Positions 27,928 to 36,736 of a DNA stretch of 64,000 nucleotides are shown one piece after another. Each line of letters opens with the position of its first letter. Position 1 is the first letter of the stretch. Source of the DNA: Streptomyces tuirus (GTDB taxonomy: Bacteria > Actinomycetota > Actinomycetes > Streptomycetales > Streptomycetaceae); NCBI GenBank assembly GCA_018195615.1, contig JAGTPG010000001.1, forward strand, positions 1,488,001 through 1,552,000, given 5' to 3'. The position numbers were made by a program, and so were the translations under genes. The notes under the pieces were generated by a model, which saw only the letters and a program-made list of their open reading frames with translations, was not told the DNA's origin and searched no databases.

Positions 27928-28560
27928 CGAAGGACCACGCGGCAACCGTCCAAGGCGAACCGATCCCGAAGCAGCACGTGGACAGGTTCCTGAGCACCAG
28001 TTCCCTCAGGGGCGCGGGAACTGCGCGCCCGGCCACGACACCGCCGCACACGCAAGACGAGACCGCCAACAACGACGCTGGGCAACCCAGGTGGTCGTCA
28101 CCGACGAGCTTGCTCGCCGCGCCTGCGCGGAACGCGGCCTCGCCCCACCGGCCATGCCGATGCAACGGCTCACCATCCCGAGACCGACGTCGCCGACCTG
28201 GGCAGCATCATCGCGGCAGCCCTGGCCCACTCCCCGGCCGTCCGGGCCCTGCTCACCGACCTGGAACGTGAACAGCACGTCCCCGACACGGCCGTACGCG
28301 ACTACTACGACCGCAACCGCGACCGCTTCCTTACCGCCGAGGCGCTACGCCGCGGCGTGGACCCCTACGACGACCCGGCCCCGTCGGACATCCAGCCGTA
28401 CGAGCAGGTCCGCGAAGGCATCACCCGAGAACTCCGGCACGCCGCCGCCCGACGCGCGTTCATCACCTGGCTCGACCAGGCCCGCAAGGACGTCGAGTAC
28501 GCCGCGGGCCACGAACACCCGGGCGACCCCACCCACCAGGACCACGAACACCGGCACTGA
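27924..28560 (+). CDS. Small SurA_N-like protein coupled to GH38 (frameshifted)
   Basis: The ATG overlaps the GH38 stop (ATGA). Joined pieces read MTKDHAATVQGEPIPKQHVDRF, then VTDELARRACAERGLA, then TDVADLGSIIAAALAHSPAV, and end with YYDRNRDRFLTAEALRRG and REGITRELRHAAARRAFITW. The A-TV-GEPI opening, the YYDRNRDRF segment and the helical end resemble N-terminal chaperone parts of SurA/PrsA-type proteins without a PPIase domain. Shifts near 28085 and 28185. Similar proteins have, from memory, been mislabelled as malonyltransferases. Function unknown; the tight coupling suggests a role with the mannosidase. Confidence 0.55.
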
Positions 28561-28615
28561 CCGCCGTACGCAACCGAACAGCAACACGGCAAACCATTGA
28601 CCTCCGATGAATTCT

Positions 28616-28660
28616 GGTCCACATTTTCATCAATCGAAGTCCAACTTGGTGATTTGATCC
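28616..28660. promoter_or_regulatory. Candidate control region of the importer operon
   Basis: AT-rich island before the binding-protein gene with GTGATTTGATCC (28649-28660), sharing the GTGATT half of the RpiR-regulon motif, and GGTCCACATTTTCATCA at 28616-28632. The match is weaker than at the other sites. Confidence 0.35.
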
Positions 28661-28688
28661 AGCGACGACTGGTCCCAGGAGGGCAGCA

Positions 28689-30061
28689 ATGCGCGCAAGA
28701 AGACTCACCGGATCCCTGACCTGTCTGGTCGTCCTGACGCTGACGGCCGCAGGCTGCGGCCTGTCCGGCGGCGGATCCGACGGCGGTGACGCCACGGCCG
28801 GCGGCTGCAAGGTCGACAAGGGCAACGTCGGTTCCGGCAAGCTCTCCGGCGAGGTCAAGGGGAAGATCACCTTCCAGACCACCAACCTGAAGAAGGACTT
28901 CGGGAAGTACTTCAACGGCGTCATCGACGCCTTCGAGCAGGCCCACCCCGGCACCACGGTCAACTGGATCGACGACCCGGGTGACGCCACCTTCACCCAG
29001 CGGCTGGTCGCCGACGCGCAGGGCTGCACGCTGCCGGACGTGGTGAACATCAACGTCAACACGGCAGTGGCGCTGACGAAGAACGGCTACCTGCTGAACC
29101 TGGGCGACAAGGCGCCCGACGCGGGCAAGCCGTTCACGCCCGCGATGTGGAAGTCCAGCATGTACGCCGACGCGGACGGCAAGAAGGTGCACAGCGTGCT
29201 GCCCTGGTACTCCGGCGGCATCGTGCAGACCTTCAACACCGACCTGATGAAGAAGGCGGGCCTGGACCCGGCCAAACCTCCGACGACCGTGCTCGGCCTG
29301 TTCGACGACGCGGAGAAGATAGCCAAGGTCTCCGACGGCAAGTACTACGCCTTCCTCGCCAACCCGCAGCTGCGCATCCCCGCCGACTGGCAGCAGATGG
29401 GCATCAAGGTCCTGTCCGAGGACGGCAAGAAGTTCACCTTCGCCGACGACCCCAAGACGGCCCAGTGGGTCGAGGCCATGACGAAGCTGTACAAGGCCGG
29501 GGCATGCCCAGGGACTCCCTGTCCTCCACGCAGGACCCGGCCAACGTCTACGGCCAGGGCAAGCTGGTCTACGGCCCCACCAACCCCAACTTCCTGCGGT
29601 TCATCCAGCAGAACAACCCGAGCGTCTACGAGAAGACCGGCGTGGCCCCCTTCATGCTGGACGCCCTCGGCCACACCGTCGGCGCCCCGCAGTACGTCGG
29701 CGTCGCGTCCACCAGCAAGAACGCCGCCACCGCGCTGGCCTTCGCGCGGTTCCTGACGAACGCCGAGAACCAGCTCGCCTGGGCCAAGGACCCCAACGTC
29801 GTCATCTTCCCCTCCACCACGGCTTCCCTGAACGACCCGTTCTTCCAGTCGGTCAAGGGCGACGACCCCTTCGCCGAGGCCCGCAAGATCGTCGCCAGTG
29901 ACCGCAAGACCGCCACGGCCGACGAGATCGCCCTGACGCCCGGTGAGCTGAACGCCATCTCGGCCCAGATCCAGCTGGCCATGCAGGGCAAGAAGAGCGC
30001 CGAGGACGCCCTGAAGGAGGCCCAGTCCAAGGCCAACCAGCTGATCGAACAGGGCAGCTGA
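28689..30061 (+). CDS. Sugar ABC transporter substrate-binding lipoprotein (1-base frameshift)
   Basis: About 457 residues after repair. Signal peptide with lipobox LTLTAAGCG, then a family-1 binding protein (ITFQTTNLKKDFGKYFNGVI, WYSGGIVQTFNTDLMKKAGL). Near 29503 the sequence shifts from LYKAGA to MPRDSLSSTQDPANVYGQGK with one base missing after a G run. It has AGGAGG just upstream of ATG 28689 and is followed after 2 bases by the first permease. Ligand probably an oligosaccharide containing mannose or GlcNAc, inferred from the surrounding glycosidases. Confidence 0.9.
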
Positions 30062-30063
30062 GG

Positions 30064-31103
30064 ATGACTCAACCGACCGTCCACCAGGCGCCCGTTCCCG
30101 CTTCCCCGGGTGCGGGCGCCCGACGCCCCGGCGGCGATTCCCCCGCCTCCCGGCCGCCGGGGCCGCTGCGCCGCGCCCTCCGCTTCGTCACGCCCGGTCC
30201 GAGCGCCGACGCGGGGGGCGCGGCGCTCTACCGCCGCTGGTGGCTGCCCTGGCTGTGGATGACCCCCGCGATCATCGGGGCGACCGTGTTCGGGTCTTCC
30301 CGTTCCTCAACACGGTCGTGGTGTCCTTCACCGACGCCAAGCCGCTCGGCGGGGCGTACGACGTCGTCGGCCTGGACAACTACCGCCGGATGCTGGGCGA
30401 TCCGGACTTCTGGCTCGCCACCCGCAACAGCCTGCTGTACGCGCTGATCGTCGTCCCGCTGATGGTGCTGCTGCCGCTGCTGCTCGCCATCCTCGTGGAG
30501 AAGAACCTGCCGGGCATCGGCTTCTTCCGCTCCGCGTTCTACACGCCGGTGCTCGCCTCCAGCGTGGTCGTGGGCCTGAGCTGGCAGTGGCTGCTGAGCG
30601 ACCAGGGGCTGGTCAACACCTGGCTGCAGAAGGCCCACCTCATCCGCGAGGCCATCCCGTTCCTGTCGGACTCGTGGCTGATCCTGCTGTCGGCGATGGG
30701 CCTGACGCTGTGGAAGGGCCTCGGCTGGTACATGATCTTCTACCTGGCCGCCCTCGGGAACGTCCCCCGCGAGCTGCACGAGGCGGCGGCCGTGGACGGC
30801 GCGGGTGTCGTGCGCCGCTTCTGGCACGTCACCGTGCCCGGCGTGCGCACGTCGATGATGCTGGTCGGCACCCTCACGGGCATCGGCTCGCTGCGGGTGT
30901 TCACCGAGATCTACATGCTCGGCGGTTCCACGGGCGGCCCCGGCGGCGCCGACCGCACGCTCCCCTTCTACATCCGCGACGTCGGTCTCGACCCGCTCAC
31001 CGGCAACGCCGGCTACGGCGCGGCCGTCAGCGTCGCCCTGTTCGCCCTGACCCTGGGCCTCACGCTGCTCGCCCAGCGCCTGACGAAGGAGGACGAGGCA
31101 TGA
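30064..31103 (+). CDS. Sugar ABC transporter permease, MalF type (1-base frameshift)
   Basis: About 346 residues. A Pro-rich cytoplasmic N-terminus (to about 55), then TM1 LPWLWMTPAIIGATVF; near 30290 one G is missing, after which the reading continues VFPFLNTVVVSFTDAKPLGG. EAA loop ELHEAAAVDGAGVVRRFWHV. It lies between the binding protein and the second permease, with which it shares ATGA. Confidence 0.9.
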
Positions 31104-31978
31104 CGACCGCCGTCGACAAGCGCCGCCGTCTGATGCCCCGCTGGCGCGACTACGGCCGCCCCCGCGAACTGGTCGTCCGCTACCTGCTGCTGGTGTTCGT
31201 CCTGTTCATCACCGTCGGCCCGCTGCTGTGGCAGCTGCTGTCGTCCCTCAAGGGCGCGGGCGAGGACGTCTTCGGCGCGGGCGCCTCACTGATCCCCCAC
31301 CACCCGTCGCTGCGGGCCTACCGCGAGGTCTTCGACCAGGTGCCGGTGTGGACGTACATCAGGAACAGCGTGTTCGTGGCGGTGCTGTCCATCGCCAGCC
31401 AGCTGGTCTTCTCCACCATGGCGGGCTACATGCTCTCCAAGCCCGGCTGGAAGGGCCGCAAGCTGGTGTGGATCGTGCTGCTGGCGTCCATGATGTTCCC
31501 CTTCGAGTCGATCATGGTGTCGCTGTTCCTGAGCATCCGGGACATGGGTCTGGTCGACAACCTGGTCGGCGTCTGGCTGCCCGGCTTCGTCGCCGCGATC
31601 AACGTCCTCATCATGCGGGCCGCGTTCCTCGCCGTGCCGCGCGAGATCGAGGACGCGGCGATGCTGGACGGGGCGGGCGAGTGGAAACGCTTCCGGTACC
31701 TGTACCTGCCGTCCGCCTACGGCGCGATCCTGGTCGTCACCATCAACACCTTCATCAGCGCCTGGGACGACTTCCTGTGGCCGCTGATCGTGCTGCGCAC
31801 CGAGGACCACTTCACGCTGACGCTGGGTCTGGCGCGGCTGCAGACCTCGTCCTTCGGCTATGACCAGCGGATGGTGATGGCGGGCTCGGTGATCTCCGTG
31901 ATTCCGGTGCTGGTGCTGTTCGTCATCACCCAGCGTTGGTTCTACAGGGGCGTCTCGTCCGGTGCCGTGAAGCTCTGA
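31100..31978 (+). CDS. Sugar ABC transporter permease, MalG type
   Basis: A 292-residue permease with six TM helices; EAA loop EIEDAAMLDGAGEWKRFRYL. ATG 31100 overlaps the upstream stop and has GGAGGACGAG before it. Its last 37 bases overlap the 3' end of the convergent GH3 gene. No ATPase is present in this operon either, so a shared ATPase elsewhere is expected. Confidence 0.93.
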   Translation: MTTAVDKRRRLMPRWRDYGRPRELVVRYLLLVFVLFITVGPLLWQLLSSLKGAGEDVFGAGASLIPHHPSLRAYREVFDQVPVWTYIRNSVFVAVLSIASQLVFSTMAGYMLSKPGWKGRKLVWIVLLASMMFPFESIMVSLFLSIRDMGLVDNLVGVWLPGFVAAINVLIMRAAFLAVPREIEDAAMLDGAGEWKRFRYLYLPSAYGAILVVTINTFISAWDDFLWPLIVLRTEDHFTLTLGLARLQTSSFGYDQRMVMAGSVISVIPVLVLFVITQRWFYRGVSSGAVKL

Positions 31979-34242
31979 CCGACCCGGAGCACGACCGGTA
32001 CGGCGGTCAACGCCCGGCGCGCCGACTCCGCGACGCGGATCTCGACCGTGCCGGGCAGGACCGCCGTCTCCAGGCCGGCACCGACCTGGGCGAGCCGGTC
32101 CCCGCCGAGGGGAAACGCGACCGTGCGGCTCTCGCCGGGCTTCAGATCGACGGCCCGGAAGCCCCGGAGTTCGAGCGTGCGCGGCCAGACGGGGGCGACG
32201 AGCCGGCGCAGATACAGCTGGGCGACGGTACGCCCGTGCCGCTCGCCGGTGTTGGTGATGTCGACCTCGACGGTCCGCCCCGACAGGCGCGGCGGGCCGT
32301 AGGTGAAGCCGGTGTACGACAGCCCGTGCCCGAAGGAGTACAGCGGCTCGGCGCTGTCGTCGGCGTAGCCGCCGTACTCGGTCTCCTTGTGGTTGTAGTG
32401 GACGGGCAGTTGCCCCGCCGAGCTCGGCACGGAGACGGGCAGCCGGCCCAGCGGCTCGGCCCGGCCGAGCAGCACGTCCGCGATGGCCTCGCCGCCCCAG
32501 GGGCCCGGGTACCAGGCGGTGAGCAGCGCGGCGGCCCGCTCCGCGGCCTCGGGGACGGCGTGCGGGCGCCCCTGGACCAGAACGACGACCGTGGGTGTGC
32601 CGGTCGCGGTCACGGCGTCGAGCAGGGCGTGCTGGGCGGCGCCGAGCCGCAGTCCCGCGAGGTCGACGCCTTCTCCGCAGGTCATCTCGGACACGACGGT
32701 GCGCGCGGCGCCGTTGGCGTCGAACTCGGTGTCCGGCGTGCGGGCGCTGCTGCCGCCCAGCACCAGCACGGCGACATCACATGCGGCTGCCTCGGCGATC
32801 GCCTCGGGGACGCCGGACAGGTCGCCGCCGGTGAGGGCGCACCCTCGGGCGTGGCGTACGTCGACGCCGGTGTGTCGCAGTGCGTCGAGGACGCTGGTGC
32901 CGGTGCCGGGGCGTTGTGGGGCGGTGTAGTCGCCCAGCTGGTGGGCGACGGTGTCGGCGTGCGGGCCCAGGACGGCGACACGGGACGCGGCCGACAGGGG
33001 CAGCACGCCCCGGTCGTTGTGGAGCAGGGTGACGGCGGCCCGGGCGAGGGCGGTGCTCAGGTCGCGTCCGGTGGCCGGGGACGGCAACGGAGGTGCGCCG
33101 CAGGGCTGTTCGAACAGGCCGAGGCGGAACTTGAGCCGTAGCACGCGTGCGACGGCCCGGTCCAGGGCCGCCTCGCTCACGAGCCCGCGCTCGACGGCCT
33201 CCTCCAGGCGCGTGAAGCCCTCGTCCCAGAGGCCGATGTCGACGCCGGCGCCGAGGGCGAGAGCACCGGCCGAGACGGCGTCGCCGGTGACGCGGGCCAG
33301 CCGGTCCACGGCCAGCCCGTCGGCCATGACGAGTCCGTCGAAACCCCAGCGCTCGCGCAGCACTCCGGTGAGCAGGGCCCGGTTGCCGCAGCAGGGCATC
33401 CCGTCGACCTCGTTGTAGGCGGCCATGACGGCGGCGGCTCCGGCGCGGACACCGGCGTGGGCGGCGGGGAGGTGGATCTCGTGCAGTTCCCGGAGCCCGA
33501 GTTCGGACTCGGCGGAGTTGCGGCCGCCGACGGTGGCGCCCTGTCCGGCGAAGTGCTTGAGGACGACCGGGGCCTTGTCCGGGGCGAAGAGCCCGTCCGG
33601 ACCCTGCTCCCCCTGCATGCCGCGTACGAGGGCCTCGGTGAGCCGGGCGGCCAGGTACGGGTCCTCGCCGAAGCACTCCTCGGTGCGGCCCCAGCGCGGA
33701 TCCCGGGCGATGTCCAGGGCGGAGACCAGGGCGACGTGCCCGCCACGGGCCCGCAGTTCCGCTGCCGCGTGGGCGGCGGCCCGCTCGTACAGGGCTGGGT
33801 CCCAGCCGGCGCCGACGGCCAGGTTGACGGGCAGGACCGTGCCGTCGAGGGCCATGTGCCCGTGCGGCACCTCCTCGACGAACAGGGCCGGAATGCCGAG
33901 CCGGCTGCGCTCGACGACATGGCGCTGGACGAGGTGGGCCAGTTCGGCACCGTCCCGGGCGCCGGATCCGGTGGTGTGGTCGACGCCGGACCAGGCGTCG
34001 GCGCGCAGCAGTCCGTACAGCGCGCCGAGTCCGGCGAACCGCTCGGTCTCGGCGTGGAGGGCGTCGGTGAGTTCGAAGCCGCCGTCGGGGGTGCGGCGGT
34101 AGGCGTCCCAGCCGTACATCCGCTGGTTCAGCTGGCCGGCCTTCTCGCGCAGGGTCATCCGGGAGAGCAGGTCATCGACGCGGGTGTCGACCGGGGCGGT
34201 GGGGTCGCGGTACAGGGGCGTGCCCTGCCGGGTGGCGGTCAT
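31942..34242 (-). CDS. GH3 beta-glycosidase (BglX-like, with FN3-like C-terminus)
   Basis: A 766-residue cytoplasmic family 3 hydrolase. The N-terminal barrel contains MTLREKAGQLNQRMYGW, the VVLKHFAGQGA substrate loop, and the nucleophile Asp in FDGLVMADGLAVD. The alpha/beta domain (VAVLGPHADTVAHQLGDY) and a fibronectin-III-like domain (GFRAVDLKPGESRTVAFPLG) follow. The likely activity is exo-beta-glucosidase, -xylosidase or -mannosidase; sequence alone does not settle it. ATG 34242 is coupled to the stop of the upstream kinase gene. The stop lies 37 bases inside the convergent permease gene. Confidence 0.9.
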   Translation of the reverse strand: MTATRQGTPLYRDPTAPVDTRVDDLLSRMTLREKAGQLNQRMYGWDAYRRTPDGGFELTDALHAETERFAGLGALYGLLRADAWSGVDHTTGSGARDGAELAHLVQRHVVERSRLGIPALFVEEVPHGHMALDGTVLPVNLAVGAGWDPALYERAAAHAAAELRARGGHVALVSALDIARDPRWGRTEECFGEDPYLAARLTEALVRGMQGEQGPDGLFAPDKAPVVLKHFAGQGATVGGRNSAESELGLRELHEIHLPAAHAGVRAGAAAVMAAYNEVDGMPCCGNRALLTGVLRERWGFDGLVMADGLAVDRLARVTGDAVSAGALALGAGVDIGLWDEGFTRLEEAVERGLVSEAALDRAVARVLRLKFRLGLFEQPCGAPPLPSPATGRDLSTALARAAVTLLHNDRGVLPLSAASRVAVLGPHADTVAHQLGDYTAPQRPGTGTSVLDALRHTGVDVRHARGCALTGGDLSGVPEAIAEAAACDVAVLVLGGSSARTPDTEFDANGAARTVVSEMTCGEGVDLAGLRLGAAQHALLDAVTATGTPTVVVLVQGRPHAVPEAAERAAALLTAWYPGPWGGEAIADVLLGRAEPLGRLPVSVPSSAGQLPVHYNHKETEYGGYADDSAEPLYSFGHGLSYTGFTYGPPRLSGRTVEVDITNTGERHGRTVAQLYLRRLVAPVWPRTLELRGFRAVDLKPGESRTVAFPLGGDRLAQVGAGLETAVLPGTVEIRVAESARRALTAVPVVLRVGQSFTAPDETPL

Positions 34243-35456
34243 GTACGGCTTCCGTGAGCGAGGCGGGCCAGGGCCACGGCGCCCCGGCAGCCGTCCGGGA
34301 CCCAGTCGAGGGTGAGGCCGAGGGCCCGGAGGCGGGCTTCGAGCCGCGTGGTGAGCGGGCCGTCGGGGCCGAGCAGCCCGCCGGTTGCCACGACCCGCTC
34401 CCCGGGCCGGGGTCCAACGCCCGGACCGTCTCGGTGAGATGGTCCGCGGCCTCGTCGAGGATGGCCAGGGCGACCGGGTCCTCGGCGTCCCGGGCCGCCG
34501 CGACCACCAGGGGTGCGAGCCGGGCCAGGCGGATGGGGGGCTCGGCCATGACGGCGGGGAGCACGTGCCTGCGGTAGGCCTCACGGTGGGGGCGGGACCA
34601 GGGGGTGCCGTCGTGGGGCGGGAGGGGCGCCGGTCGCCGGCAGGGGAACCGGCCGCGGCCCCGGCCGCTCCCGGGTGCGCCGGGCCGGCCGGCTGTCCGC
34701 CCGCGACGGCCGACCCGGTCAGCGGCGGCTCCGCCTCCTGCCGCGCGTCACCCGGCGCGCCCTCCCTGCCGCCCTGGACGACACCCGGTGACAGTCTCCG
34801 CACCGCGCCGCCGGCCGCACCGCCGGGCAGCACCTCGCCCGGGACCCCGAGTTCCCGCCCCACCGTCTCCGCCAGGGAGGTCGGCGCGCCCCTGCCGTCG
34901 GCCATCCGCAGCGCGGCCCGTACCGCCGCGCGGCCGATCCAGAAGCCGCTGCCGTCGTCGCCGAGGAGCCAGCCGTCGCCGTCCACGGTGGCGCCGGCGC
35001 GGCGGTCGGTGATGCGCATGGCGACCGCGCCGGTGCCGGCGACCAGGGCGAGACCGTCGGCCGGGGTGCCCGGCGCGGAGGCGAAGGCCGCCTCGATGTC
35101 GCTGCCGATGACGGGCGGGCCGGCGTCGATGCCGAGCCGGCTCAGGGCGGCGGTGAGGGCGGTCAGGGCGTTGCGCCGCCCCGGTTCGTCGGCGAAGGCG
35201 TCCGCGGCCCCGCGAAACCGCCGGCCACGGCCACGACCCTGCCCCGGTCCGGTTCCGGCACGGCCCGTCCGAGGGCCTCGGCGAGGTGCTCGGTGAGCTG
35301 CGGCACCGGCACGGTCAGCGCGTTGCCGGGCCCGGCGGCGCCCTCGCCCAGCGGACGCCCGTCCCCGGCGGTCGCCAGGACCGCCCGGGTCCGCGTGCCG
35401 CCCGCGTCGACACCGACCACCAGATCTCGACCGGTCTGGTTCAATTCATTATCCAT
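34239..35456 (-). CDS. BadF/BadG-type sugar (probably GlcNAc) kinase (frameshifts, low-complexity insert)
   Basis: An ASKHA-fold kinase. It opens LVVGVDAGGTRTRAVLA (phosphate-1 loop) and shows LVAGTGAVAMRITD and GDGWLLGDDGSGFWIGRAAVR, typical of BadF/BadG N-acetylglucosamine kinases; the end reads LEARLRALGLTLDWVPDGCR. One base appears missing near 35207, near 34615 and near 34402. Between GVPGEVLPG and HDGTPWSRPHREAYRRHV lies an insert of roughly 70 Gly/Ala/Pro-rich residues, making the product about 407 residues versus the usual 300-330. Start ATG 35456, or GTG 35420, which would free the operator upstream. Coupled to GH3 by ATGA. It should phosphorylate the released amino sugar. Confidence 0.82.
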
Positions 35457-35485
35457 CGCCGACTATGGTGATTGATGCATTCACC
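35438..35485. promoter_or_regulatory. Divergent kinase/GH5 promoter with RpiR-regulon motifs
   Basis: Contains GGTTCAATTCATTA (35438-35451) and GTGATTGATGCATTCACC (35468-35485), the copy I use as reference for the regulon motif. The region spans the first codons of the longest frames on both sides, which argues that both true starts lie further in. Confidence 0.6.
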
Positions 35486-36733
35486 CAGGGCAAGACTCGA
35501 CCCGAGGAGGATCCCATCCCTACGCTCCGCTTCGGCGTCAACTACACGCCCCGCCGCGGCTGGTTCCACTCCTGGCACGACTTCGATCCGGCACACGCCC
35601 GCGAGGACCTGGACCAGATCGCCGCCCTCGGCCTCGACCACGTCCGGGTCTTCCACCTCTGGCCGCTCCTCCAGCCCAACCGCACGTTCATCCGCCCGAC
35701 GGCCGTGGATCAGCTGGTCCGGCTGGTCGACCTCGCGGCCGAGGCCGGTCTCGACGTCCTGGTGGACGGTGTGCAGGGCCATCTGTCCAGCTTCGACTTC
35801 TATCCGGAGTGGACCCGCAGCTGGCACCACCGCAATGTCTTCACCGACCCGGAGGCCGTCGCCGCCCAGGCGGAACTGCTCCGCACCCTGGGCCGCGCCC
35901 TCGCCGGCCGCCCGAACCTGATCGGCCTCCAGCTGGGCAACGAGCTCAACAACCTGGTCGAGCACAACCCGGTGACGCCCGAGGAGGTGGACCACTACCT
36001 CGACACCCTGCTGTCCGCCGCCCGGGAGCACCTGCCCCCGGGCCGGCTCGCGACCCACTCCGCCTACGACGCCGCCTGGTACGGCGACGACCACCCCTTC
36101 ACCCCCGAGGCCTCGGCCCGCAAGGGCGACGTCACCACCGTCCACCCCTGGGTGTTCTCCGGCGACTGCGCCCGCCGCTACGGCCCCCGCTCCCCGCAGG
36201 TGCTGCACCTCGCCGAGTACGGCACGGAACTCGCCAAGGCCTACGCCGAGGACCCGGCCCGCCCGGTCTGGGTCCAGGAGACGGGCGCCCCCGAGCCGCA
36301 CGTCCCGGCGGCCGACGCACCCGGCTTCGCGCGGGCGACCGTGCGGAACGCTGCCGGGTGCGCTGGGCTGTGGGGCGTGACCTGGTGGTGTTCCCACGAC
36401 GTGGACCGGTCCCTGGCCGACTACCCGGAACTGGAGTACACCCTGGGTCTGTTCGACGCGCGGGGCCGCGCCAAGCCGATCGCGACCGCCCTGGCCGAGA
36501 CCGTCGCCGAGGTCCGCGCCGGCCGGCACCCCGCGCATCCCCGCGACACGGCCCTGGTCCTGGACTGCACACCGTCCACCCGCTCCGTCTCCGGCCCGGG
36601 CGGGGCGTACTTCGAGGCATGGATGAACCTGCGCGCCGAGGGCGTCCGCCCGGCGGTGGTCCTGGCCGCGCGGGCGGACGACGCCGCGCATCTGACGGCG
36701 CGCGGCATCAAGGAGGTCGTACGGGTGTCGTAG
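35465..36733 (+). CDS. GH5-type glycosidase, resembles GH5_18 (possible beta-mannosidase)
   Basis: TIM-barrel enzyme: LRFGVNYTPRRGWFHSWHDF, HVRVFHLWPLLQPNRTFIRP, acid/base Glu in IGLQLGNELNNLVEH and nucleophile Glu in RPVWVQETGAPEPH. No signal peptide. The FGVNYTP and QPNRTFIRP features recall subfamily GH5_18, which includes beta-mannosidases acting on Man-beta-1,4-GlcNAc; this is from memory and not searched. Start is uncertain: ATG 35465 overlaps the operator, whereas a strong GAGGAGG at 35504-35510 is followed 5 bases later by ATC (35516), not ATG or GTG. Divergent from the kinase, convergent with nagZ-like GH3. Confidence 0.75.
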   Translation: MVIDAFTQGKTRPEEDPIPTLRFGVNYTPRRGWFHSWHDFDPAHAREDLDQIAALGLDHVRVFHLWPLLQPNRTFIRPTAVDQLVRLVDLAAEAGLDVLVDGVQGHLSSFDFYPEWTRSWHHRNVFTDPEAVAAQAELLRTLGRALAGRPNLIGLQLGNELNNLVEHNPVTPEEVDHYLDTLLSAAREHLPPGRLATHSAYDAAWYGDDHPFTPEASARKGDVTTVHPWVFSGDCARRYGPRSPQVLHLAEYGTELAKAYAEDPARPVWVQETGAPEPHVPAADAPGFARATVRNAAGCAGLWGVTWWCSHDVDRSLADYPELEYTLGLFDARGRAKPIATALAETVAEVRAGRHPAHPRDTALVLDCTPSTRSVSGPGGAYFEAWMNLRAEGVRPAVVLAARADDAAHLTARGIKEVVRVS

Positions 36734-36736
36734 GGG

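Noticed and set aside
29480..29530. Programmed ribosomal frameshift in the binding-protein gene
   Set aside because: No slippery heptamer or pseudoknot is apparent and the same defect type recurs in many unrelated genes.
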